42,867 bases of DNA from positions 1 through 42,867 of the forward strand of contig DBQQ01000054.1 of the NCBI GenBank assembly GCA_002305315.1, in the 5' to 3' direction. Source of the DNA: Clostridiales bacterium UBA1390. Its GTDB lineage: Bacteria > Bacillota > Clostridia > Lachnospirales > Bianqueaceae. The position numbers and the translations under genes are program-made. The notes below the pieces were generated by a model. The model was not told the DNA's origin and did not search any database. It saw nothing but the letters and a program-made list of their open reading frames with translations. Shown here piece after piece: positions 5,897 to 16,200 of this stretch; within the stretch, counting starts at the first letter, position 1; each line of letters opens with the position of its first letter.

Positions 5897-6472
5897 TCAA
5901 TTTAGTGATGTCGTAACGTCCTCTGACTTGTCTTTTTCTTCTATTGCTACTTTGTCGACAATATTGCGATAATTAACACAGTTGAAATTTATACCGTTAA
6001 ATCTTTTTTTGATGACTTTTGCAGAGTATTCGGATTGGTCTACTCCTAACCACCTTCTTCCAGTCTGTTCTGCCGCTAGAAGAGTTGAGCCACTGCCAGC
6101 AAAACAATCCATAACTAATGAATTCTTATTAGATGATTGTTGGACTATCATTTTTAACATATCAAGATTCTTTTCGGTTGGATACAACGGATGCGCTGGA
6201 TCAATGTAGCTCCATATATCTTGAATTTTCTTGCCTTTATGTTCATCTGCATATTTCTTAATCCTAGGAACGCCATTGGTAGTTTCTCCAGGTGCATGAA
6301 CTGGAACTGTGTTATAGCGACGACCATATTTGTCAACTTTTTTGAATTTTGATTCTATATCTTTTTCAGTCAGCCCTTGCGTAATGTCGTTGAAACTATT
6401 TTCTCGAGCATATCGAGTCTCCTGATTAATTGTAGAAACAAGATAACTTATATAGGAAAGCATTAAAAGCAT
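5897..6472 (-). pseudogene. C-terminal remnant of a DNA adenine methyltransferase
   Basis: A 191-residue ORF matching the C-terminal part of beta-class N6-adenine/N4-cytosine methyltransferases, such as type III Mod subunits. It shows YGRRYNTVPVHAPGE, DIWSYIDPAHPLYPTEKN and the AdoMet motif DCFAGSGSTLLAAEQTGRRW. In this class the catalytic DPPY motif precedes these segments, and it is absent here together with the target-recognition part. The upstream sequence to 6590 does not supply it. There is no partner restriction gene. I therefore call it an inactive fragment, probably left by a deletion. Its AT-richness differs from both neighbours. Confidence 0.75.
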
Positions 6473-6555
6473 AAGTTCGATGCTTTTATACTTTTAGATC
6501 GGCTCTCCTAAAAATCAATCCGCAACAGAGTTGAGCCGAGAAGTTTCACGCGAGT

Positions 6556-6587
6556 AAAAGACCGTCGAGCTAAACTCGGCGGTCTAA
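6556..6587 (-). terminator. Intrinsic terminator
   Basis: On the minus strand AGACCGCCGAG and CTCGACGGTCT form a near-perfect hairpin followed by TTTTACT, directly after the stop of the gene at 6590. Confidence 0.7.
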
Positions 6588-6589
6588 AA

Positions 6590-6991
6590 TTATCTTGCAT
6601 TTATTCCATTCACGTAAGCTAAATAGCAGGCGAAGTCTCCGACGGCTTTGCGGTTATACAGATCATCTTCCTCGTAACCGAGTTTGTCACGCCATGCGGC
6701 GGCTTTGCCTTGTTGCTTTAAATAGCGTGCCAGCATATTAAAATGCGTTATCACGGAGTTGTGGCAGGAAGTCCTGCCGGAGTCCTGCTCGCTTTTCTCC
6801 TCACGGCTAAGCAACAGCCAATTTGCCCGGATTGCAGCATAGCGAGTTGCAACCTTCATTAACTCGTCATATAGCTCCAATGATCCCGTGTCTGCGCCAA
6901 TCTCGGCAAGCATTTCCGTATGGATCGTTTGCATTTTTTCAAATGTAATTGCTTTTGACTGCGTTAAATATTCCTCATAAGTACAGACCAT
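6590..6991 (-). CDS. Small conserved protein, possibly DUF3232-like
   Basis: A 133-residue soluble, helix-rich protein (MVCTYEEYLTQSKAITFEKM at the N-terminus). It resembles, from memory, small DUF3232-type proteins found on Firmicute mobile elements; the match is unverified. The ATG at 6991 follows GGAAAGGTGGGGG; a GTG at 7003 in frame is part of that ribosome site. It is monocistronic with its own terminator and lies at the left edge of the sensor/regulator module, with which it has no obvious connection. No catalytic motif is visible. Confidence 0.6.
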   Translation of the reverse strand: MVCTYEEYLTQSKAITFEKMQTIHTEMLAEIGADTGSLELYDELMKVATRYAAIRANWLLLSREEKSEQDSGRTSCHNSVITHFNMLARYLKQQGKAAAWRDKLGYEEDDLYNRKAVGDFACYLAYVNGINAR

Positions 6992-7063
6992 AATAGCCCC
7001 CACCTTTCCTTTTTAGAAGTATAGCTTACGGCATATTTGGTAGGAAGTCCAGCGGATTCTTAA

Positions 7064-7687
7064 TTAATACTTCGGCAGAATCAGCCGCTTTTCTACCACT
7101 TCAGCCACTAGCTGTAAGGTATTCTGGTAGCCCGTTTTCTGCAAGATGTTCTTGACATGGTACTTGACTGTATTTAGCGTAATATCCAGATCTGCCGCAA
7201 TCTCCTCATATTTTCTGCCTTGTGCTAGCTCCCGGATAATATCAAATTCCCGACCGGTAAACTCATGGCTGTTGCTGTACCCAATACGGATCATCGGCGT
7301 ATCCTCGGGATAAACATATTCGCCACTCATCACCCGGTCGCAGACCTCTATCAGGGATGTGCTGCCATGTTCCTTATACCAGAAGCCGTTACAGCCGCAT
7401 GCTTTCGCCTTCTGGATAAAGGAATGTTCCGGCATGGAGGTCATAATGACAATCTTAATTTTTGGATTAGATTGTTTGATTTTTGCTGCGGCTCTCAGCC
7501 CGGATTGTTCATCGGCAGTGCAGACATCCATCAGGATCAAATTAACCTGTCCACGAAGACAGGCAATTTCTGCATTCGCCGCATTTTCTATGGAGGCGTA
7601 CAGCACATATTTTTCCGATTTGGCAATATGGTTCTCGATGGCGTCCCGGGTAATCCTGGAATCTTCTACAACTAAAACCTGTATCAT
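7064..7687 (-). CDS. LuxR/NarL-family response regulator
   Basis: A 207-residue two-component response regulator. The receiver domain (about 1-120) has the acidic pair E8/D9, the phosphoacceptor D54 in LILMD, T83 and K105. A LuxR-type helix-turn-helix follows at about 140-200 (FTGREFDIIRELAQGRKYEE, then TLNTVKYHVKNIL). Phosphorylation would promote dimerisation and DNA binding. Its start overlaps the stop of the histidine kinase gene by 4 bases (ATGA), so kinase and regulator are translationally coupled. The divergent zinc-ribbon cluster starting at 10586 is the natural candidate target, which is inference from position. Confidence 0.93.
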   Translation of the reverse strand: MIQVLVVEDSRITRDAIENHIAKSEKYVLYASIENAANAEIACLRGQVNLILMDVCTADEQSGLRAAAKIKQSNPKIKIVIMTSMPEHSFIQKAKACGCNGFWYKEHGSTSLIEVCDRVMSGEYVYPEDTPMIRIGYSNSHEFTGREFDIIRELAQGRKYEEIAADLDITLNTVKYHVKNILQKTGYQNTLQLVAEVVEKRLILPKY

Positions 7688-8709
7688 TTCCGTCCTCCTT
7701 TCTGGACTTCGTCAAAATCAAAGGGAATATCTACAAGCAGAGAAACACTGCCATCACAGAGCACTTTTAGAGATGCCCCTTCCTGCTCCAGCCGCTGTCT
7801 TAATGCGCTAAGACCATTGCCTTCCGTGATTCTTGAGACAGTAACGCTGCCGTTATTGGATATCTCAATATGATAACTTTTCTCGTCCTGCCCGATTTTT
7901 ACCGTCAGTTCCGTAGCGTCCGCATGGCGTACTGCATTGGTGAGCGCCTCACGGATAGCGGTATACAAAAGCTGCAATGCTTTGCGGCTTTCCGGCTGTT
8001 TTCCAAGAAAGGTAACCTTACATCCGATCAGCTCTGCCACTTGCATCAGTTCGGACTGCAGAGAAGAATCGGGAACCGTCCACACCATAGGAATATTGGA
8101 AAAATCACGAATGGTGCTGTTCCAGCTTTCCCGCAGCGTGTCGGCATTCTCAGCCAGACTATCTTCTGTGATGGCCTTGATAGTAGCCAGCAGGCAGTGC
8201 CCCAGTTCATCATGGATGTGCATTTTTGCAGAAAGGATCTCTTTATTCAAATTGACTTCCACGATACTGTCCAGCAAGGCTTTCTGACGCTTTTGCATCT
8301 CGCGGAGCCGAATGGTGTTTTCGTACAGTTCTTCGCTGAGTCGGTAGAGTTCTGTAATTTCCGCTGCCTCGATCTGAACGGTATTGAGATCAAGAAATCT
8401 CAGTTCAAAACGCCAGATCGAGCTGTCGGAGAAGCGGAAGAACAACTGTTGGTGGATGCTTTCTTTGTCCGGATCTTTCGGTAACCAGGATTGGGTTAGC
8501 TTTTCCGCCTTGCCATTACTGGCAAAGTTTGCAAGTTCCTCCCATGTCACCTTTGCGTTCAGAATCGTGTGTCCGGTCAGCTCCAGCATCAACTTGTTCA
8601 TCTTTTCATTTGCGAGAATAACCCGCCCGTCCAGTGCAGAAAAACAGATGCCGCCGGGATAAGAGTCAATTGCCTTTTTGATCATTTTAGCTGACGTATT
8701 CTTTTTCAT
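7684..8709 (-). CDS. Soluble PAS-type histidine kinase (HisKA_3)
   Basis: A 341-residue kinase without membrane segments. The N-terminus (about 10-115) looks like a PAS fold (YPGGICFSALDGRVILANEK). A coiled linker leads to a HisKA_3-type dimerisation domain with the phosphoacceptor H166 in MHIHDELGH. The HATPase domain follows with the N-box REALTNAVRHAD and the G-box GNGLSALRQRL. It lacks its own transmembrane sensor, but the upstream gene encodes a membrane protein with a related C-terminus. ATGA overlaps link it to both neighbours, so the three proteins are probably made together and may form a mixed complex. It presumably phosphorylates the adjacent response regulator. Confidence 0.9.
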   Translation of the reverse strand: MKKNTSAKMIKKAIDSYPGGICFSALDGRVILANEKMNKLMLELTGHTILNAKVTWEELANFASNGKAEKLTQSWLPKDPDKESIHQQLFFRFSDSSIWRFELRFLDLNTVQIEAAEITELYRLSEELYENTIRLREMQKRQKALLDSIVEVNLNKEILSAKMHIHDELGHCLLATIKAITEDSLAENADTLRESWNSTIRDFSNIPMVWTVPDSSLQSELMQVAELIGCKVTFLGKQPESRKALQLLYTAIREALTNAVRHADATELTVKIGQDEKSYHIEISNNGSVTVSRITEGNGLSALRQRLEQEGASLKVLCDGSVSLLVDIPFDFDEVQKGGRK

Positions 8710-10346
8710 GACTGCACCACCTCTCCTTCTTTTAAAAGCAGAAGCCGATAACCTGCCGGAATCTTTTCTGTCTGGAGCCTGTAACTGCCATCTAAGAAAT
8801 GAGGAACAAACTCGTGATCTGCACCGGTAATCTCAAAGCAAACCGTATCGCTGATTTGGATTGTCATAGAGGTCAGGCAAAAATCTGCCTCCTCCAGAAG
8901 CGCTTCCAAGGCTTTCATAATGAGGAGAATCAGCTCCGGTTTTAAATTCGATGTGGGGCAAAAATCAAGGCTCGTCCGGATTCCAAGATTCTCCATGCAT
9001 TTCGCCACATCCTGCAAGCTGAGGGCTAAGTCACCCAACGGAATCATCTGTTGTTCCTGATAAGTAAGCTGCAGATTGCAAAATCGCTTGATGTAGGTGC
9101 CAATGAGGCAAATGCGGTTCCAGTCGTCCGTCGAAAGGGGTTCCTTAGATAAAAGCGCTGTCAGCAGAACAAGCTGCCCGGCCACCTCCGAGGACAGGCT
9201 GTCGTAAATATCATTGCGTGCCCGAATGCTTGCCTCATCTGCTTGGATGCGGATTTCCTGCGCCAGCAGATCTTGTTCTTCTTCCAGCTCCGCATTCAGT
9301 CTCTGAAGCTCCCGCAAAGCCTGATTGATCTGCGAGAGATCGGTCTGCCAGACCATATACCCGCCCGGGATTTGGTGCAGATGCATGATAATATCTTCCG
9401 TAACAGAAAAATGCTGATTCTGCTTCAGGGCTTCCAGTATAGCCGGTGTAATCTTCGCCGCGTTTTCTGATACTGCAATCGTCTCCCCGCTTGATGAAAA
9501 AATCTGCATCGCCACCGTAGACCGCCGGAACACTTCCTCATACTGCGTGTTTACCGGAATCAGTCCGGTCAGAATATAAAGCTCCCAGCAAAGCACAAGA
9601 ATGAAGATCAGTCCCGCTGAATATTCCACAAGCTCAAATCGCACCACGTAGGCCGTCGCAGCATAAGGAATACTAAATAGAAACAGTAGGATAGGCTCGT
9701 AAAAGGGAATCAGCTTCCGGTAAAGCGGATCTGACTTTGTCGTACCATTTCTCCGATAAATCACATATACCTGATGCCCAATCATCCACAATCCCCAGAG
9801 ATAGATGATGTAGGTACCGATATATGGGTGAAAATACAAATTCGGCTGGGATTCCTCAGGCATAATGTAATAGAAAAAATGATGCAAATCGTTGGTCAGC
9901 GCCATCACACTCAAAAAACAAGCCGGGATCAGGAGCAGATACCACTTTTTACTGATCCGGTAATCCTCCGACCTGCCGAGATAGAATGCGCCGTAAAGAC
10001 CGAACAGCGGTATGAAAACGGCAGCTATATTGATAAAGTATCCGGTGAAGCGCATCCATGAAATATTGACATAGAGGAAAGCGTCCTGAACGAAGCGAAC
10101 CGATAAATACAGGATACTGACAATATTCTGGGCAGTCAGGTGGCTTCGCATGGTTTTCTGTGTGATCTTCGTGCTGATCGTATGCTGCCAACCGAAAAGC
10201 AGGAACATATAGACCGCCCAGACAAGATATGGCCGCAGAAAATCTTCCGGTAAGTATCGCATACTAAGCTGCCGGTATGCGGAGATTGCAAACAACAGCG
10301 CCGCTGCCGCAAAAAGTCGGATAACGGATTTTTTACGCTCGCCCAT
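8706..10346 (-). CDS. 7TM sensor with degenerate histidine-kinase C-terminus
   Basis: A 546-residue protein. Residues about 10-262 contain some seven hydrophobic segments like the histidine kinase N-terminal 7TM region. A PAS-like stretch (about 270-345), a coiled coil (about 340-375) and a kinase-like tail follow. At the position where the neighbouring kinase has HIHDELGH, this protein reads DIYDSLSSE, so the phosphoacceptor His is replaced by Tyr381. I also cannot see clear N- and G-boxes in the tail. It is probably a pseudokinase sensor that controls the downstream soluble kinase. The start at 10346 is preceded by AGGAGGGATAGA; an upstream extension to 10442 runs into the intergenic palindrome. 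Confidence 0.75.
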   Translation of the reverse strand: MGERKKSVIRLFAAAALLFAISAYRQLSMRYLPEDFLRPYLVWAVYMFLLFGWQHTISTKITQKTMRSHLTAQNIVSILYLSVRFVQDAFLYVNISWMRFTGYFINIAAVFIPLFGLYGAFYLGRSEDYRISKKWYLLLIPACFLSVMALTNDLHHFFYYIMPEESQPNLYFHPYIGTYIIYLWGLWMIGHQVYVIYRRNGTTKSDPLYRKLIPFYEPILLFLFSIPYAATAYVVRFELVEYSAGLIFILVLCWELYILTGLIPVNTQYEEVFRRSTVAMQIFSSSGETIAVSENAAKITPAILEALKQNQHFSVTEDIIMHLHQIPGGYMVWQTDLSQINQALRELQRLNAELEEEQDLLAQEIRIQADEASIRARNDIYDSLSSEVAGQLVLLTALLSKEPLSTDDWNRICLIGTYIKRFCNLQLTYQEQQMIPLGDLALSLQDVAKCMENLGIRTSLDFCPTSNLKPELILLIMKALEALLEEADFCLTSMTIQISDTVCFEITGADHEFVPHFLDGSYRLQTEKIPAGYRLLLLKEGEVVQS

Positions 10347-10367
10347 TCTATCCCTCCTCACAAAAGA

Positions 10368-10396
10368 TTGTTCCAGCCAATGGATACAGTTAGAAT
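10368..10396 (+). promoter_or_regulatory. Possible promoter of the zinc-ribbon cluster
   Basis: TTGTTC (10368-10373) and TAGAAT (10391-10396) are 17 bp apart on the plus strand. The resulting transcript would carry the nested hairpin at 10431-10509 in its leader. The match is only moderate. Confidence 0.35.
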
Positions 10397-10430
10397 AAGA
10401 TAAGGATATTATAGCATGAAAGATCAAATC

Positions 10431-10509
10431 CACCCCACACAAAAGGGTAGTGAACGGAATATTTTCAAAATATTTTCTGAAAACTACCTGATTGTGTGGG
10501 GTGCTTTTT
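10431..10509 (+). promoter_or_regulatory. Nested hairpin with T run: terminator or attenuator
   Basis: CACCCCACACAA (10431-10442) and TTGTGTGGGGTG (10492-10503) form a 12-bp outer stem. GGTAGT/ACTACC forms a middle stem, and AATATTTT/AAAATATT around one base forms a perfect inner palindrome (10458-10474). CTTTTTT follows. It lies 76 bases before the first zinc-ribbon gene, between two divergent operons, so it could attenuate transcription into that cluster. As DNA it could also be a regulator-binding site. Confidence 0.6.
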
Positions 10510-10585
10510 TGCCGCTTCAGGTAAAATGGGATGGGAAATAAGCTGGGGCTGCTTTTGTCTCCGGCAAGCGAGAGGGGTAGATATT

Positions 10586-13212
10586 ATGTTCTGTTCAAAG
10601 TGCGGGAATCCTTTGCCGGATGACGCAAAATTTTGCAGCGCATGTGGAGCGTCTGTAAAGATATCACAAGAAGCTTCGCCGGTGCCGCAGCGACCGGCAG
10701 GCAGATCAGATGAAGTGGAAAACATCCAAACACCGAAACCGGATCCGTTTATGGAGACGCAAAATTTTCATGGGCAAATAGGCTATGGCGTAGCGGCTCC
10801 GGTTCAAAAGAAGTCGAAAAAGGGGCTCATCATCGGCCTTTCTCTTGGCGGCGTGATGCTTGCGGTCATTCTTGCCGTGGCGCTGTTTTTTGTGTTCTGC
10901 ATTAAAGGCGGCTCCAAAGGCGACGGCAGTTCTATCCCTCTGGGATACTCCACGGTTGTTTATGATGACCAGTACACATATTTTCTAAGCGAGACCGAAA
11001 CCTGGGAGCCCTGCATTAAGCGAGTTAGCAATGATCTGCGTGGGAAGCCGGAGATTCTATACGAAGCAGAAGAAATTAAAGGCGATGGGTGGAGTCAGTA
11101 TCCCATGGGCTGTATTTTCCTCTGGAACGAAAAAATCTGCTTTATCGAAATCACAAAAGCCACAGAACAGGGCAATGATGAATACGAAATTCATTGGCTC
11201 AGCAAAAACGGCAAGGAAAACGGGACCCTTGTAAGCTATGAGCAGCTCAATACACATGGCGATTTACTGTCTCAAATGGAAGGCGCTTACTTCTTTAATG
11301 ACTATCTTATATTCGGAAACAGATTTTCCTTCTACCGGCTGGATCTGAATACCGGTGAGCTATGCAGACAGGGGGATTTTCTTGACCTTGAGGGGCCTGC
11401 CTGCTTTGTAGCGTATCAAAACGGATACTATTATTATTTTGTCCCTGACATGGAGAATAATATCATGGGCGAAACCCTATACCGAAAAGCGGTAAATTCT
11501 GAGGCAGCGGAAATCGGAAAAGTGCCGTCGCAGGACAATGATGATGTGGGGAAATATTTCTCCTTCATTCCCAAAGGCGATTATCTGTATTATGCGGATT
11601 TAGACAATATTTACCGGTTAAACATCGAGGACGGAAGTACGGAAACCCTTGCGTCTTATGAGAGAACCTATAACAGATTTACCATGTGTGAGAATGGGCT
11701 TTACTATTTTAAGGATATGACCCTCCGCTTCCTTAATACAGAGACCATGGAGGAAACGGTCTTTGACGAGGTTGAAAGGATTCCTGCCTTGATTTATGCC
11801 GGCGCCAATGATTCGTGCTGGATGCAGGGTGATGCAACCAGTCATCGGTATGACTGTTTCCTTCAGGATGAGCAAGGCGGCTCCTATACATATTTCGGGG
11901 AAGAATCGAACGCAGCGGTAGAATCCGGTCAGGACGCCTCAACGGAGGAGCAGGAGACAGTCAATACCACCGAGCTATATGCGAGTATCGTAGAGAGTGC
12001 CCTGGAAAGGTATGGCAGCCTCTCCTTTGGCGGCTCCGAATATGAATGTTACGCAAAAGGCGTAATCAAATTAGACCTGAAGGACTTTAATCAGGATGGC
12101 ACCGACGAATTGGTGATGCTCTATACCCCGGAAGGAGAAGGCGTCTTCCCGGTTATTGATGTATGGACGGTGCAGAATGGCGAGGCCATACAGCTTTTCT
12201 CCGGAAGATCCAAAAATGAGTCTCAAGAGTCAGAAATAACCTTTAGCTTATACGAAAATGCCGGTTGCTTTTACATACCGGTATATGATTCTCTGGACCA
12301 TAACCCCGTGTATGTTCATTTATATGGCTTCGATGAGAACGGGAACTTTGGAGAAGTCTATCAATATGAAAACAACGCTTTTTATATGAACCAGCTCCCG
12401 GATGGGAAGAAATTTGCAGGATGTAACACGTTCAGTTTCTACTTCAATGCGCAGTTCAGCGGCGTCGATGCATATGAGAGCCAGAAAAGAACTATGGAAG
12501 AATCGCTCCAGGGGGATATGGAGTATATGCTGAATGAGCTGGGGATCGCCATGCCTGAGAATTCCTCGGGAAATACGTTTTCCGCCTACGACTATGAAGG
12601 CAACTGGACTTGGCAGCAGGAAGACAGCGACATGACTGCTTCGCTGCAATTAAAAGCCACCGATGAATCTACGCTTTCCGGCGAGCTTAGCTTTTATCGT
12701 TTTTTCAGCGATCAGTTGACCGTTTTTTCAGCGATCAGTTGACCATTACAATGTCGCCCGATCATACAGGAACGGTCACCTCTGATTACGGCGGTTTTCA
12801 GGGAACGGCACGCTTCGAAGCAGGGAATTTGTATTTCAGCTTTGAAGATCGGATTTTTTATTATGATCGTGAAATCTCGGAGGCGTTTGGGACAACGGAG
12901 TTTTGTTTTGTACCTGCAAATTCATCAACGCAGGCCGGAAACTCTGAATTTGACGTGACGTCAATGCTGGACGAATGGACGCTGGAAATATCCCAGCCAG
13001 ACGCCGAATATGTCCCCCATTATCTTATCCGATTGAATGCAGACGGCACGATGAATTTTAGAGCCGAGGACGGAAGCTGGCTTGATTATACCTATACGAT
13101 AGATGCAACACATTTTTCGTTCACCTACACAGGGACTGGCCTCTCGTCCAGTGGCACTTATGTGATCGATGGAGATAAGTTAATCTTTTCCGAGGAGAAC
13201 GATGTAAATTGA
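10586..13212 (+). pseudogene. Zinc-ribbon membrane protein, split by a 23-bp duplication
   Basis: The frame from the ATG at 10586 (after GAGAGGGGTAG) encodes an N-terminal zinc ribbon (CSKCGNPLPDDAKFCSACG) and a membrane segment at about residues 78-103. A large extracellular region with repeated beta-type units, probably propeller-like, follows. It ends early at 12742 (718 residues). The next 157 codons, to 13212, continue the protein in another frame. The break lies in a perfect 23-bp tandem duplication (12698-12720 and 12721-12743). Removing one copy joins the frames exactly, giving 867 residues. Topology would place the ribbon inside the cell and the large domain outside. It is the first gene of the cluster; its function is unknown. 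Confidence 0.8.
12698..12743. repeat. 23-bp perfect tandem duplication
   Basis: Two adjacent identical 23-bp copies, each starting CGTTTTTTCAGCGATCAG, lie inside the coding region. Because 23 is not a multiple of 3, the duplication shifts the frame and creates the TGA at 12740-12742. Confidence 0.95.
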
Positions 13213-13285
13213 GTATCAAGCCAGTGAGGAGCCAGCTGCGAACAATCCAAGTGTCTCGTAAAAGGTCTGAAAGCGAGGGGATTCT

Positions 13286-16200
13286 ATGAAGAAAAAAATA
13301 TCCATGATTCTGGCGGTGCTTATGCTGATGCTCTGTCTGCCGGTTTCTGCCGTGGCGGCGTCTGAGTCCGAGGAAGTTACCATACAAACAGAAATCTTCA
13401 GCGGTTTTGATATTACGATACCAGGATCCATTGCGGAGAAATACCGCTGGTCAGAGGGCGGCTTAGAGGGAGCCAATTGGATACACTTCTACGATCGCTC
13501 CAAATTTGATGCATCAGGCGGAAAGAGCAGTTATGAGTTAGCGGATGAGGAGAAGGGATACCTGTTCAGCATCCGTCAGTACTACTACGACAGCGATTAT
13601 CGTTACGGAATGGGCGATCCCCTGTTTTATGAGCTGTTCCAGCCGACCAGAAATGACATTGTGGCCTTTTATAGCTGGGGCGACTTGTCGAAGCTCATGA
13701 TCCTTTCTGTGGAGTATGCAGATTCTGCTCCGGTGTCTGTGCAAAAAGAGGCACTGAAAATTGCCGGATATATGACGCCGGATTCCGATGTATACCTGGA
13801 GGATGTGGACGCGAATCCCTGGAACCTCAAATTCGCGAATTTCCTCCTGAACGGGCGCTTTCGGAACATGGGACAGGAATATTTTGACGACACAGAAATG
13901 CAGGCCTGTCTTTTCAACGTCGCGGGGGACGATTACCCGGAGTTAATTATCACCAACGGGGCGGCAGACGGGCAATCCTCCCGGGCATATATCTATACGT
14001 TCAGCGAAAACTGGCAGGTTGAATATCTGCGTACCGCAACAACAGAAGATCTTAACGCCATGCCGCTGCAGCCTTTTACAGCGATTCGCGGGGGATGGGG
14101 AGATTTCCTGAAAGCCTGCGGTTATCAGATTGAATATCTATCTGCGCAAATAAGCTCAGCGGACTGGCTCGGCACTTACCGATACGACGATGGAGATCAG
14201 GGAGAGCTGTATATCGTCAAGGAGTCAGACGCCAGCGAGGTGCGCGGCGTCTATGTGTTCCGCAAAGCGGACGGCGAATATGACAGCCGGGCTTTCGTAT
14301 GGGGCAAGGATGACAGCAGTACGGCTTCGGAGCCGTTCCAGAACGGTAACGACTCTATCCATTATCATTGGGAAAACGACAGAATTGTTGTGGATTACCC
14401 GGATGGCTGGTGGCCGGACAGGACATATGAATGGGTGTCGGACGTGGATGGTGCTGGCGAATATATCCCGGGGGTTCCGGTCAGTTATGGCGGAGCAACT
14501 GTAGATTTTAAAGAATGGATGTTTGAGAAATCAGCCGATGAATACGATAACGAGTTGGCAACGCTCGGCGCGATGCTCTGTATGGCAGCCGGAAGAGGTG
14601 AGCAGGAAATCTGCCGGCTCTTCTATCAGATGGGCATAGAGGATGATAATATCTGGACTTCCAACTATGATAACAGCGTTGAAATCATGGGTCAGGAAAT
14701 TGGCGATGGCAATGCGTACAGCATAGCGCATAGGCCAATCCGGCTTAACGGTGAAGAGACAAATCTCATCTTCATTGTTGTCCGAGGCTCCGTTACTGTA
14801 AATGAGTTTATAGGGGATCACTATGCGGAAGCGAACAGAGATGTTCTGGGTTATACGGCCTACGACTATGTTGAAGACTTTGAGAAAAAGGTTTGGGAGG
14901 ACGTGAAAAAGTACGCCAATGCCCATGAGGATCTGTATGATAAGCCACGTGCCTTTTTCATTACCGGGCACAGCCTTGGCGGCGCTGCGGCAAATCTGAT
15001 TGCCGCACTGGCAAACAATCCAGAGACGGGGGACAGTTGGATTTTCATGGACACCGATACTTCCCGTATCTTTTCCTACACCTATGGTGCGATCGACTCC
15101 ATTTGGGACGACGGTAAAGAGGACTTTCCTGTGACGACCGGCTATGATAATATCCATAACATTTACAATTACTTTGACACCTTCGGTCCGAACGGAAGGG
15201 AAACTTTGACCGCTGCGGGAAATTCCATGATAGGAAAGTTTGGACATATCGATAAATTTGCCTATCGGTTCTCCTGGGAGAACGACTTGAGAACATCAGA
15301 AAACCATATTATCGATAACTATCTGAGGGCAATTGTGGAGGGCGCCGTATCGTGTTCAAAGCCATGTTCATGCTGGGAAGTGGACTGCCCCGTTGATGTT
15401 GAGGTTATAAAAAACGGTGAAGTTGTTGGTCGGATCACGGACAATCAGGTAGATGAGTCTCTCATCTCTGCCAATCCAGAAGTGGCGCTGATGGTGGTAG
15501 AGGATTCCAAGCGCGTCGCTGTGTTTGACAGCCCGGAGGCGTATTCCCTGCGCATTACGGCGACAGACGACGGTGAAATGTCGGTATCCACGGTATCCTT
15601 TGACGATAGCGGCGAAAGCTATGGTGCCGCGGAATACCCCAATGTGGAGATTGAAACCGGTCAGGTGTTCTCCATGGAGCTGCCTGCCGCCGATTCAGCC
15701 GGAAGCGACCCGCAGACGCCGGAGCTGCTGGTCATGGATGGAGACAGAATCAGCGGAAAGGTCAACCCGGACGGAAGTATCTCTCCGGTCAATGGGACAG
15801 GAAATTGGTTGCAGCTTGCTTTGCTGGCTGCGGTCGCGATTCTTGGTGTTCTAATCACATTCCTGGGAGGAAGAAAAATGAAGGAAACAAAAAAACTAAA
15901 ATTTCCGATCGCATCTATTTTTGCGGTGATCCTGGCCTTTGGTCTCCTGACCAATTTATATCGGCTGCGGGTCAGAAGCGGTTGGATGGACAGTCAAATC
16001 GGCTACCGCATGGTGGTGGAGTTTGGCAGCACCTACTCTGTTCTCCATATCCTCTACCAAGTCCTGCTGATCGGCAGCATGATCCTGCTGGCGGTTCTGC
16101 TGTTCATGCGGAAGCGGAACAGCCTTATGGCAGGCGCGCTGGCAATCCAAGCACTTTTGCCCGCTTTTACGCTTACGAGTTTTCTTCTGAACTGCGGCTC

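Noticed and set aside
10431..10503. MITE with terminal inverted repeats
   Set aside because: No target-site duplication is visible and the element ends in a T run, which fits a transcriptional hairpin better.
12739..13212. Separate 157-residue gene after the first zinc-ribbon gene
   Set aside because: It lacks its own ribosome site, starts at TTG, and joins the upstream frame exactly when one copy of the 23-bp duplication is removed.
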